From Longimicrobiaceae bacterium (lineage in GTDB: Bacteria > Gemmatimonadota > Gemmatimonadetes > Longimicrobiales > Longimicrobiaceae), in contig DASVBS010000060.1 of assembly GCA_036375715.1 (NCBI GenBank), positions 124,001 to 188,000 of the forward strand: a stretch of 64,000 bases of DNA, written 5' to 3'. The notes under the pieces are model-generated. The model was not told the origin of the DNA and made no database searches. It saw only the letters and a program-made list of their open reading frames with translations. Positions within the stretch are counted from its first letter, which is position 1, and every line of letters begins with the position of its first letter. The position numbers were made by a program, and so were the translations under genes. This document shows positions 8,644 through 18,396 of this stretch, piece after piece.

Positions 8644-10011
8644 ATGACAGGCGAACACCCGGTTGAGGCTCGGGTGCGGCGCCAGCTCGCCAGCCTGGGG
8701 TTCGGCGCGCGGCCCCGACGGTGTTTGGTCGCGCTTTCGGGGGGCTGCGACTCGGTGACCCTCCTTTACCTGCTGCGCTTTCCCCTCGCCGGACTACAGC
8801 TCGTACTGGAGGCAGCCCACCTCGACCACGCCATGCGTCCCGACAGCGCCGCCGATGCGTGCTGGGTTCGCGGTCTCTGCAGGGCCTGGGGCGTGCCTAT
8901 CCATAGCAGTCGGCTGGAGCAGCCACCTCGCTCCGAGCAGGAGGCGCGCGATGCTCGCTACGCGTTTCTGCGGCAGTGCGCGGAGAAGGCGGGGGCCGAG
9001 GTGATCCTCACCGCTCATCACGCCGATGATCAGGCGGAGACGGTGCTCTTCCGCATCGCCCGGGGAACGGGACTGCGAGGCCTGGCGGGAATGAGGACTC
9101 GCGCAGGCGACCTGGTTCGGCCCCTGCTCGGCGTGTGGCGCGAGGAGCTGGCGGCGTACGCTGAAGAGCGTGGATTGGCCTGGCGCACCGACGTGACCAA
9201 TCGCAGCCTCGATCCGGCGCGGAATCGCATCCGGCATCAGATCCTGCCGATGCTGGAGCGGAGCGTGGCGCCGGGCGCGCGGCGAAATCTGGTCTCGCTG
9301 GCGGAGATCGCGGCCGAGGCGGAGGCGGCGCTCGAGCGTATGGCAAAGGCTGCCGAGGCTGATCTCGTGACCTGGGAAGACGGCGCACCTTTGCTTGCGA
9401 GAGATCGTCTTCATCTCTATGATTCCGCCGTTACTTCTCGCGTGCTTCGCAACCTGTTGCGCCGCTTCGGCGTGGTCCCTGGAAGGATGGGAACCCGAAG
9501 GGCGCTTCAGTTTATTACCGGGGCCGAAAGTGGCCGGGTGATGCCACTTTCCGACCGCCTGCAGATCGAGATCGAGTTCGATCGGGCCCGTCTGAGCACA
9601 ACGCGGCCGCCCGGGCCCGCGGACCGGGGCTTTCAGATCGACTCGGCAGATGCGGCTGGCGAAGCGTCGATCCGGATCGGAGGGGTGGACTACCGCATCC
9701 GGTATGGGCGGAGCGAGCGGGGCGATTTTCCTGAGGACTCCTGGACCTTTCGTGCCGACGTCACGTCTCTGGCCTTCCCGTTGCGGGTTCGGGGGTGGGA
9801 AGACGGAGACCGGATGCGGACCCAGAGCGGGAGACGCAGTCTGAAGAAGATCTTTCTCGAGCGGCGAGTACCGAGGTCGCGACGCAGACGCCTGCCTCTG
9901 CTCGTCGATGCCTCGGGCGAAGTGCTCTGGGTGGCGGGGTTGCCGCCGGATCGGCCGGGTGGCGGTGGGGTACCGCACGATCCCTTCATCGTCCGGGTGT
10001 TGCATGCTTGA
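8644..10011 (+). CDS. tilS: tRNA(Ile)-lysidine synthase
   Basis: ATP-dependent enzyme that converts C34 of the CAU-anticodon tRNA-Ile2 to lysidine. It has the PP-loop motif SGGCDS at residues 32-37, LDHAMR, the HHADDQAET segment, and RNRIRHQILPML. It then continues into the C-terminal substrate-binding domain, giving 455 residues, a normal full length. It overlaps hpt by 8 bases, a tilS-hpt-ftsH order also found in many Firmicutes. A CAT tRNA that might be its substrate or a lookalike is 2.5 kb upstream. Confidence 0.95.
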   Translation: MTGEHPVEARVRRQLASLGFGARPRRCLVALSGGCDSVTLLYLLRFPLAGLQLVLEAAHLDHAMRPDSAADACWVRGLCRAWGVPIHSSRLEQPPRSEQEARDARYAFLRQCAEKAGAEVILTAHHADDQAETVLFRIARGTGLRGLAGMRTRAGDLVRPLLGVWREELAAYAEERGLAWRTDVTNRSLDPARNRIRHQILPMLERSVAPGARRNLVSLAEIAAEAEAALERMAKAAEADLVTWEDGAPLLARDRLHLYDSAVTSRVLRNLLRRFGVVPGRMGTRRALQFITGAESGRVMPLSDRLQIEIEFDRARLSTTRPPGPADRGFQIDSADAAGEASIRIGGVDYRIRYGRSERGDFPEDSWTFRADVTSLAFPLRVRGWEDGDRMRTQSGRRSLKKIFLERRVPRSRRRRLPLLVDASGEVLWVAGLPPDRPGGGGVPHDPFIVRVLHA

Positions 10012-10558
10012 TTCGGCGCAGGTCCTCGCCCGCACGGGTGGGCGCGAGCTGCGCCGTGTCGTCTACGACGAGGACGAGATCCGGCGCCGGGTAGAGGAGA
10101 TGGGGGCCGACATCACGGCCCATTATCCAGCGGACGAGGGTCTCCTGCTGGTCGGCCTGTTGAAGGGTTCCTTCATCTTCGTCGGCGACCTGGTCCGCGC
10201 GATCGCTCGGCCGTTGCAGGTCGACTTCCTCGTCGCCTCCAGCTACGGCTCGGGCACCACCAGCTCGGGCGAGGTGAAGCTGCTCTACGACCCCGAAGCC
10301 GACCTCCGGGACCGTCACGTCCTGCTGGTGGAGGACATCATCGACAGCGGCAACACCCTCAACCGATTGATTCCACTCCTGCGTGAGCGAGGTCCGCGCT
10401 CGCTCGAAATGGTGGCCCTGCTGCACAAGCGTCTGGCGGACCGGTTGGAGCTGGAGCCACGTTGGGTCGGCTTTGACGCCCCTAACGAGTTCCTGATCGG
10501 CTACGGGTTGGATCATTCGGAGGATTTCCGAAACCTGCCCTTCATCGCGAGCCTCTGA
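10004..10558 (+). CDS. hpt: Hypoxanthine phosphoribosyltransferase
   Basis: Purine salvage enzyme that joins hypoxanthine or guanine to PRPP. The PRPP-binding motif VEDIIDSGNT is at residues 109-118, LLKGSFIF lies in the N-terminal part, and the C-terminal segment PNEFLIGYGLD is typical. The 184-residue length fits. The ATG at 10004 overlaps the tilS stop by 8 bases; a longer open frame upstream is antiparallel-like noise within tilS. Confidence 0.95.
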   Translation: MLDSAQVLARTGGRELRRVVYDEDEIRRRVEEMGADITAHYPADEGLLLVGLLKGSFIFVGDLVRAIARPLQVDFLVASSYGSGTTSSGEVKLLYDPEADLRDRHVLLVEDIIDSGNTLNRLIPLLRERGPRSLEMVALLHKRLADRLELEPRWVGFDAPNEFLIGYGLDHSEDFRNLPFIASL

Positions 10559-10615
10559 TCTCGAGACGCGAGCTGCGCCCGCGCCAACGCCCGGCCGTTC
10601 CACGAAAGAAGTAAT

Positions 10616-12618
<2,003 letters not shown>

Positions 12619-12619
<1 letters not shown>

Positions 12620-13506
12620 TGCCGCCGGCCGGGGAGGTATCCGCGACGACGAGCCCCGAGGAGGGGATCTGGGCGATTCGTCGTGAGCGGATCGCCCTGA
12701 CCCAGCCGCTGCTGATGGGGGTTCTCAACGTGACCCCCGACTCCTTCAGCGACGGTGGGCAGCATCTCGACCCACAGGTTGCCCTGCAACGGGCGCGGGA
12801 GATGGTGGAGGAGGGCGCCGGGATGATCGACGTGGGCGGCGAGTCCACCCGACCCGGAGCACGACCGGTAGATCCGCGCGAGGAGATCGCGCGGGTCGTG
12901 CCGGTCATTTCTTTGCTGAAAGCCGAGCTCAGCGTGCCGGTGTCGGTGGATACTCGCAAGGCGGAGGTGGCGGGAGCGGCGCTCGAGGCCGGCGCGGACG
13001 TGGTGAACGACGTCTCCGCCCTGCGGGATCCGGCGATGGGCGGCGTGGTCGCGAAGTCGCGTGCCGGTCTGGTGCTGATGCACATGCGCGGGACGCCGGA
13101 GACGATGCAGCGCGATCCGCACTACGACGATGTTGCCGGCGAGGTGTGCCAAGAGCTGGAGCGCGCACTGCAAGCGGCCCGCGACGCGGGGATCAGGGAG
13201 GAGGCGGTGGTGGTCGACCCCGGGATTGGCTTCGCCAAGAACCAGGAGCACAATCTCCAGCTCCTTGCGCAACTGGAGCGCCTGCATGCCCTCCGCCGCC
13301 CGATCGTGGTCGGGGTCTCGCGTAAGACGTTCATCGGGCGGCTGCTGGGTGGCGTCGCGCCCGCCGAACGTGCGGTAGGCACGGCGGCCGCCTGTGTGGT
13401 GGCGCTTCTCAAGGGAGCGCGCATCTTTCGGGTGCACGATGTGCGGGTCGCGCGAGAGGCGCTGACCGTGGCGGAGGCCATCCGCGTTGCTTCCCACCCA
13501 GCATGA
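12619..13506 (+). CDS. folP: Dihydropteroate synthase
   Basis: Condenses 6-hydroxymethyl-dihydropterin pyrophosphate with p-aminobenzoate in folate synthesis; the sulfonamide target. The signatures LMGVLNVTPDSFSDGG, GGESTRPGA, VSVDTRKA, NDVSALRDP, LMHMRG, DPGIGFAK and GVSRKTFIG appear in order. The 295-residue length is normal with a short N-terminal extension. It follows ftsH with a 1-base overlap, as in the ftsH-folP pairing of Proteobacteria, and runs into cdaA with an ATGA overlap. Confidence 0.96.
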
Positions 13507-14294
13507 CCGACGTGTTCGAGCGCTTCGGCTTCCTCGCACCGGGCTGGCAGGATCTGATCGAGATCCTGGTTGTCGCGGCCGTCTTCTATCGGCTCCTGGT
13601 CCTCATCGCCGGCACCCGGGCGATTCAGATCCTGCTGGGTGTGCTCCTCCTCGTCGGAACCTACTTCCTCGCGCGCATCCTCCAGTTCGATCTGGTCCAG
13701 TACCTGCTGGAAAACCTGTTCGAATTCGGCGCCATCGCCGCTCTGATCGTCTTCCAGCCCGAGCTCCGCAACGCTCTGGCGCTGCTGGGGCAGAATCGGA
13801 TTCTTCGCTTGCGGATACTGAATCCGGTGGAGGAGAGCGAGGTGGCGGAGGAGATCGCGGCGGCGGTCGAGGAGCTGTCCCGTGCCAAGGTCGGTGCGAT
13901 CATCGCCATCGAGCGGGAAATCAGCCTGGACGAGTTCGCGGAGACGGGGAGCCCGTTGCGCGCACGGGTGTCTGCGCCGCTGCTGACGACGATCTTCACC
14001 CCTTACACGCCGCTTCACGACGGGGCGGTCATCATCCGCGGTGATACGATCGTGGCGGCTGGTGCCATCCTGCCGCTGACCCAGTTCCCGGTCTCCGACC
14101 GATCGATCGGGACGCGCCATCGGGCCGCGCTCGGCCTCTCCGAGGAGACCGACGCCCTGGTGATCGTGGTATCCGAGGAGACCAGCTCGGTCTCGGTCGC
14201 GGTGCGGGGTCGACTGGAGCGAGGGGTGGGTCGCGAGCGGTTGATGGAGTTGCTTTCCACGGGCGGAGCGGAGATGATCGCGGCACCGGCCTGA
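13503..14294 (+). CDS. cdaA: Diadenylate cyclase (CdaA type)
   Basis: Makes cyclic di-AMP from two ATP. Three membrane segments occupy the first 90 residues, followed by the DAC domain with LHDGAVIIRG (DGA at 173-175) and GTRHRAALGLSEETD (RHRAA at 205-209), the two catalytic motifs. The 263-residue length fits CdaA. The usual partner cdaR and glmM are absent next door; instead an ExbB-ExbD set follows. The folP-cdaA coupling is also known in Bacteroidetes. Likely targets are potassium and osmotic control, but none is encoded here. Confidence 0.95.
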   Translation: MTDVFERFGFLAPGWQDLIEILVVAAVFYRLLVLIAGTRAIQILLGVLLLVGTYFLARILQFDLVQYLLENLFEFGAIAALIVFQPELRNALALLGQNRILRLRILNPVEESEVAEEIAAAVEELSRAKVGAIIAIEREISLDEFAETGSPLRARVSAPLLTTIFTPYTPLHDGAVIIRGDTIVAAGAILPLTQFPVSDRSIGTRHRAALGLSEETDALVIVVSEETSSVSVAVRGRLERGVGRERLMELLSTGGAEMIAAPA

Positions 14295-14318
14295 GTCGCC
14301 TCCCACCTGGAGCAATCC

Positions 14319-15101
14319 TTGGAAACGTCGTACGGCCTGATTCAGCTTTTCAAGGACGGCGGCTGGATGATGTATCCGCTGCTGCTCGCCTCGCTCCTCG
14401 GGCTCGGCGTGATGATCGCCAAGGTCTACGTCCTCTGGGTCGCGCAGAGGGGGTCCGGGAAGCTCCTCGCAGCGATGGAGCAGAAGGCCGCGAGCGGGCG
14501 GGTCGACGAGGTGCTCGAGCAAGCCGAACGAACGCCGGGCCCGGTGGCTGCCATCCTGGTCGCCGGGTTGAACCCGCTACGCGCCGGCCGCCCTGCGGAA
14601 GAAGTCGAGCAGGGAATGGACGCCGCCGGTAAGCTGGAGCTCGGGTTTCTCGAGCGGGGGATGGTGTTGCTGGCAACCGTGGCGTCGGTGGCGCCGCTTC
14701 TGGGCTTCCTCGGTACGGTCTGGGGGATGATCGAAGCGTTCGCGGCCATCGAAGCGGCCGGCCAGGTGGAGGCGAGTCTGGTGGCCTCGGGCATCAAGAT
14801 CGCCCTGATCACAACCGCCGCGGGGCTCATCATCGCCATCCCGGTCAACACGGCGTATAACTACTTCGTGACCCGGATCGATCGGTTGATCGTGGAGATG
14901 GACGAGGCCACCGCCGCGGTGCTGAATCTCGTCTGGGACCTCACGGGCACCGGCGGAGCCGCCGCGGTTGCGGGGGCTCCGGCCGGTGTCGCCATGCCGA
15001 CCGCGAAACCAGCAGGGCGGCGCCTCGAGGGAGATGATCGGGGTGTGCGGGGAGTCGAGCGGGAGTCGCGCGGCAGTGCCGCTCCGAAGGAGCGGGAGTG
15101 A
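14319..15101 (+). CDS. exbB: MotA/TolQ/ExbB proton channel family protein
   Basis: Inner-membrane channel subunit that with ExbD uses the proton gradient to energise an outer-membrane or Tol-type process. There is an N-terminal membrane helix (about residues 15-38), then a cytoplasmic region. Two further helices (about 112-135 and 150-175) carry the signature GLLGTVWGM-like stretch LGFLGTVWGMIEAF and a T-rich IALITTAAGLIIAIP. A TTG start at 14319 is supported by GGAG at 14309-14312. The C-terminal tail after residue 205 is basic and G-rich. Two exbD genes follow directly. Confidence 0.92.
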   Translation: METSYGLIQLFKDGGWMMYPLLLASLLGLGVMIAKVYVLWVAQRGSGKLLAAMEQKAASGRVDEVLEQAERTPGPVAAILVAGLNPLRAGRPAEEVEQGMDAAGKLELGFLERGMVLLATVASVAPLLGFLGTVWGMIEAFAAIEAAGQVEASLVASGIKIALITTAAGLIIAIPVNTAYNYFVTRIDRLIVEMDEATAAVLNLVWDLTGTGGAAAVAGAPAGVAMPTAKPAGRRLEGDDRGVRGVERESRGSAAPKERE

Positions 15102-15112
15102 GAGGAACTCGC

Positions 15113-15538
15113 ATGGCCCTCATCCGCAGAAGAGTGAAGGCTACCGAGGGGATCCCAACCGCCTCGATGGCCGATATTGCCTTCCTCCTGCTGATCTTCT
15201 TCCTGACGACCACCGTCTTCGACGAGGACATAGGGCTGCAGGTGGTTTTGCCGGATCCGGGTCCGGAGGCGGCGACGGACATCCCGGTGAGCAATATGCT
15301 CTTCTTCCTGATCCAACCGGATGGCACCCTGCAGATCAGGCGCGGGAGCAGTTCCACGACGCAGCCCGCCACGGCACGCCAGGTGGAGCCGATCATGCGG
15401 CAGGAGCTCGTGCGGAACCCGAACGTCGTCGCGGTCATTCAGACGTCGCCCGAGGCCGCCTACCAGGACATGATCAACGTCCTCGACGGAATCCGATCTG
15501 CTGGCGCGACGCGCTACTCCATCCAGCTGATGGACTGA
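15113..15538 (+). CDS. exbD: ExbD/TolR family biopolymer transporter (first copy)
   Basis: A 141-residue partner of the upstream ExbB. A cytoplasmic basic N-terminus leads into a single membrane helix (about residues 18-38), with SMADIAFLLLIFFLTTT carrying the conserved aspartate needed for proton flow. A periplasmic domain follows. ATG at 15113 has a GAGAGGA site; a GTG at 15098 would overlap the exbB stop but is less well placed. A second exbD follows after 6 bases, so the complex may use two different ExbD subunits. Confidence 0.92.
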   Translation: MALIRRRVKATEGIPTASMADIAFLLLIFFLTTTVFDEDIGLQVVLPDPGPEAATDIPVSNMLFFLIQPDGTLQIRRGSSSTTQPATARQVEPIMRQELVRNPNVVAVIQTSPEAAYQDMINVLDGIRSAGATRYSIQLMD

Positions 15539-15544
15539 GGGGCA

Positions 15545-15994
15545 ATGGCGATCTCCCACGGTGGCTTCAAGCGCAAGTCCAAGGTTGCCAGCGAGATCCC
15601 GGATAGTTCCCTGGCCGATATCGCTTTCCTGCTGTTGATCTTCTTCATGGTGACCACCGTCTTCCGGAAGGAGGAGCCGCGGGAGATCGACTGGGCCGAG
15701 GCGACCGCCACGCAACAGGTGGACGAGAAGCGGAAGGACATCCTGCACTTGTGGGTGGAGCCGGACGGCGCGGTATGGATCAACGACGCCCCCGTGCCGA
15801 TCCCTCAGATCGCGGACGTCGTCGCTCCTCTGGTCACAGCGTCGGGGGGACGGCTGGTGGTCTCGATTCGCTCCGATCGGTCGGTGCAGTACGGGACGAT
15901 TCACCAGATCACCGAGGAGCTGCGCGAAGCGGGGGCATTGCGGGTGAATTTCGCAACGAACTTCGAGCAGCGCCTCGCGGCAGCAAGGCGGTAA
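15545..15994 (+). CDS. exbD: ExbD/TolR family biopolymer transporter (second copy)
   Basis: A 149-residue ExbD-type protein with SLADIAFLLLIFFMVTT (membrane helix with the key aspartate) and a periplasmic domain distinct from the first copy. The RIDE-like segment EIDWAEATA and QITEELREAGALRVNFAT are characteristic of the soluble part. The ribosome site GAGGGG precedes ATG 15545. As last gene of the set it is followed by a hairpin terminator. Paired exbD genes next to one exbB are common in Bacteroidetes and Gemmatimonadota. Confidence 0.92.
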   Translation: MAISHGGFKRKSKVASEIPDSSLADIAFLLLIFFMVTTVFRKEEPREIDWAEATATQQVDEKRKDILHLWVEPDGAVWINDAPVPIPQIADVVAPLVTASGGRLVVSIRSDRSVQYGTIHQITEELREAGALRVNFATNFEQRLAAARR

Positions 15995-16074
15995 CCTGGC
16001 GACCTCCCCGACCACGCCACGACAGCCCGGGAACGGCGGCGAGGCGCGGGCGTGCCGTCTTTTCAGGTACCCCG

Positions 16075-16101
16075 GACCGGGGCCCTTCCGGGGCCCCGGT
16101 C
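16075..16101 (+). terminator. Hairpin terminator after the ExbD genes
   Basis: GACCGGGGCCC (16075-16085) pairs perfectly with GGGCCCCGGTC (16091-16101) around TTCCG, followed by TGCTTGCG. The T tail is weak and overlaps the -35 region of the next promoter. Confidence 0.6.
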
Positions 16102-16104
16102 TGC

Positions 16105-16133
16105 TTGCGTCGGTTAGGGGGGAGGTCTACAAT
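16105..16133 (+). promoter_or_regulatory. Promoter of the yggS operon, leaderless
   Basis: TTGCGT at 16105-16110, a 17-base spacer and TACAAT (5 of 6 consensus) at 16128-16133. The predicted transcription start falls on or next to the A of the yggS ATG (16140). Confidence 0.65.
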
Positions 16134-16139
16134 CCGGCC

Positions 16140-16838
16140 ATGAATTATGCGGACTTAGCGGTGCGGCTGGAGGAGGTTCGCGAGCGCATCGGCGCGGCGT
16201 TGGCGCGATCCGGGCGGGAGGGCGTGGAGGTGACCATTGTCGCGGTTACCAAGACCCATCCCGTCGAGGCCGCCCGGGCGGCCCTCGCAGCCGGGATTTT
16301 CGACCTGGCGGAGAATCGTGTCCAGGAGCTGGAGGAGAAGGTGCGGGGCGTCGACGATCCCCGCGTCCGTTGGCATCTCATCGGTCACCTGCAGCGGAAC
16401 AAGGTACGGCGCGCGCTGCCTCTCTTCGATCTCCTTCACTCCCTGGACTCGCTGCGACTGGCGGAGGAGTTGAGTCGGATCGCCCGCGAAGAGGGCCGCG
16501 TCGTGCGTGCGCTGGTGCAGGTGAACACTTCCGGCGAACAGACCAAGGGCGGGTTCGATAGCGAGGAGGCGGTCGACGCCATCGGCAGAATCGCGGAGAT
16601 GGAAGCGATCCGCCTGGAGGGAATGATGACGATGGCCCCCTTCGAGGCGCCTGAAGCGGTTCTGCGGTCGGTGTTCGAGCGCACCCGGAGGTTGAGCGAG
16701 GAAGCGGCCCGGCAGGTGCCCGGCTATCGACCTCTCCACCTCTCGATGGGGATGAGCGGCGACTACGAGATCGCCGTGGAGGAGGGTAGCACGATCGTGC
16801 GACTCGGCACGGTCCTATTTGGAGCGCGCGAGAGATGA
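16140..16838 (+). CDS. yggS: YggS family PLP-dependent protein
   Basis: PLP-binding protein of the YggS/PROSC family, involved in vitamin B6 homeostasis and without a firmly assigned reaction. PLP lysine K38 lies in VAVTKTHP. Further signatures are ENRVQELEEK, WHLIGHLQRNK, LVQVNTSGEQTKGGF, and LSMGMSGDYEIAVEEGSTIVRLGTVLFG, so the single-domain TIM-barrel fold is complete at 232 residues. It begins an operon with divIVA (ATGA overlap). This order, YggS before DivIVA and ileS, is familiar from Gram-positive division loci. Confidence 0.95.
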   Translation: MNYADLAVRLEEVRERIGAALARSGREGVEVTIVAVTKTHPVEAARAALAAGIFDLAENRVQELEEKVRGVDDPRVRWHLIGHLQRNKVRRALPLFDLLHSLDSLRLAEELSRIAREEGRVVRALVQVNTSGEQTKGGFDSEEAVDAIGRIAEMEAIRLEGMMTMAPFEAPEAVLRSVFERTRRLSEEAARQVPGYRPLHLSMGMSGDYEIAVEEGSTIVRLGTVLFGARER

Positions 16839-17422
16839 TCGACCTGACCCCGCTGGACGTTCGCAAGAAGAAGGGTGACTTCGCCCGTGCACTGCGCGGC
16901 TACGAGCCCGCCACGGTTGACCAGTTCCTCGAGGTGGTCGCCGACCGCATGGAGGAGCTACTCCGGGACAACACCGCCCTCTCTGAGCGGGTAGCTCAGC
17001 TTTCCGAATCGTTGAGCGCATACCGGGAGCGCGAGCGGGCGATGAACGAGGCGCTGGTCGCGGCGCAGCAGCTCCGCGAGGAGCTGCGCACGCAGAGCGC
17101 GCGTGAGTCGGAGGCGGTGCTCCGGGAAGCCCGGGTGGAGGCGGAGCGGATCGTCGCGGATGCTCGCCGGACGGCGCAGGAGGCGGCCGAGGCGACCCGA
17201 AGGGTGTACGCGGCCCGCGCCCGCTTTCTGCGCAGCTATCGAGCTTTTCTGGAGCGGCAGATCGAGGAGGTGGCGGCCGAGGAAGATCGGGTGAAAGACG
17301 GGCTGCGCCCGCGGGAGGAGGGCATCGAGGCAGCGCGGACGGTTCTGGAGCCGGCCCCCGCCGCCGATGACCCGGAGCTCGAGATCAGCCGGGGAGGGGC
17401 GGAAGATCTGGCTCAGCCATGA
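16835..17422 (+). CDS. divIVA: DivIVA domain-containing protein
   Basis: A coiled-coil protein expected to bind negatively curved membrane at poles or septa. The N-terminal DivIVA membrane-binding block is clear: MIDLTPLDVRKKKGDF, then RGYEPATVDQFL, the segment expected of a curvature sensor. Residues about 35-165 are almost entirely heptad-like, rich in E, R, A and L. The C-terminal 30 residues are acidic and P-rich. Its 195 residues are typical. It overlaps yggS and punA by ATGA on both sides, so it is translated within the operon. Confidence 0.9.
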   Translation: MIDLTPLDVRKKKGDFARALRGYEPATVDQFLEVVADRMEELLRDNTALSERVAQLSESLSAYRERERAMNEALVAAQQLREELRTQSARESEAVLREARVEAERIVADARRTAQEAAEATRRVYAARARFLRSYRAFLERQIEEVAAEEDRVKDGLRPREEGIEAARTVLEPAPAADDPELEISRGGAEDLAQP

Positions 17423-18261
17423 TCGACGCCGCGACGCACCTTGGCCGGCTCCGGGAGGCCGTTGCCGCGGTGCAGGGAAGGAGCCCCGACTCACCGCAGG
17501 TCGGCATCGTCCTCGGGACCGGGCTGGGCGCTCTGGCCGAGGAGATCGAGGTCGACGTCGCCATCCCTTACTCGGAGATCCCCCACTTCGTGCCGTCGAC
17601 CGTCGAGTCGCATTCCGGCCGACTGCTGCTGGGAAGGCTGGAGGGGCAGCGGGTCGTGGCGATGCAGGGGCGGCTGCACCTCTACGAGGGGTACGCGGCC
17701 TGGCAGGTCGTTTTCCCGGTTCGGGTGATGGCGCTGTTGGGCGTGCACACGTTGATCGTGTCGAACGCCAGCGGGGGGATGAATCCGCTCTGGTCCCCCG
17801 GCGACGTGATGTTGATCGCCGACCATATCAACCTGCTCGGCGACAACCCGCTGATCGGACCCAACCTGGACGAGTTGGGACCACGGTTCCCGGACATGTC
17901 GGCGGCCTACGATCCCGAGCTGCAGCGTCTGGCGCAGGAGGTCGCGCTGGAAGAGCGCATACCGCTGCGGCGCGGCGTCTACGTCGCGGTGCCCGGTCCG
18001 AACCTGGAGACGGCCGCGGAGTACCGTATGCTTCGGACGATCGGTGCGGACGTGGTGGGGATGTCTACCGTGCCCGAGGTGATCGCGGCCGTGCACGCGG
18101 GGCTCCGCGTGCTCGGCCTTTCGATCATCACGGACGCGTGCCTTCCCGACGCGCTGCGGCCGACCAGCCTCCAGGAGATCCTGGAGACCGCGCGAAGCGC
18201 CGAGCCCAAGTTGACGGCGCTGGTGAAGGGGGTGTTGAGGAAGCTGGACGCTGGAAGCTAG
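17419..18261 (+). CDS. punA: Purine nucleoside phosphorylase I
   Basis: Phosphorolysis of inosine and guanosine to base plus ribose 1-phosphate. It belongs to the trimeric class: VGIVLGTGLGALAE, HFVPSTVESHSGRLLLG, the MQGRLHLYEGY block, SNASGGMNP, GVYVAVPGPNLETAAEYRMLRTIGADVVGMSTVPEV, and ITDACLPD in order. The last residues (KLDAGS) and the TAG stop are encoded by AAGCTGG/AAGCTAG repeat units, so the 3' end runs into repeat element B. It interrupts the otherwise conserved yggS-divIVA-ileS order. Confidence 0.94.
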   Translation: MIDAATHLGRLREAVAAVQGRSPDSPQVGIVLGTGLGALAEEIEVDVAIPYSEIPHFVPSTVESHSGRLLLGRLEGQRVVAMQGRLHLYEGYAAWQVVFPVRVMALLGVHTLIVSNASGGMNPLWSPGDVMLIADHINLLGDNPLIGPNLDELGPRFPDMSAAYDPELQRLAQEVALEERIPLRRGVYVAVPGPNLETAAEYRMLRTIGADVVGMSTVPEVIAAVHAGLRVLGLSIITDACLPDALRPTSLQEILETARSAEPKLTALVKGVLRKLDAGS

Positions 18262-18389
18262 AAGCTGGCATGCTTTCCTTCCGACCCTTTGAGAATACCA
18301 ATCGACGCCTCGGAGACACTTTTGGCAGCCTGGGAGCCAGCAGCTAGGGTGCATTCTAGCTCCTAGCTTCTAGCTCCTAGCTTCTTCAG
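18241..18389. repeat. Paired inverted heptamer arrays, element B
   Basis: Left array at about 18241-18275 consists of AAGCTGG/AAGCTAG heptamers and overlaps the last codons of punA. The right array at about 18354-18385 is the complement, alternating CTAGCTC and CTAGCTT (period 7, four units). It ends about 10 bases before the ileS ATG. The arms can pair around a spacer of about 80 bases. Confidence 0.75.
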
Positions 18390-18396
18390 AGAAAGA

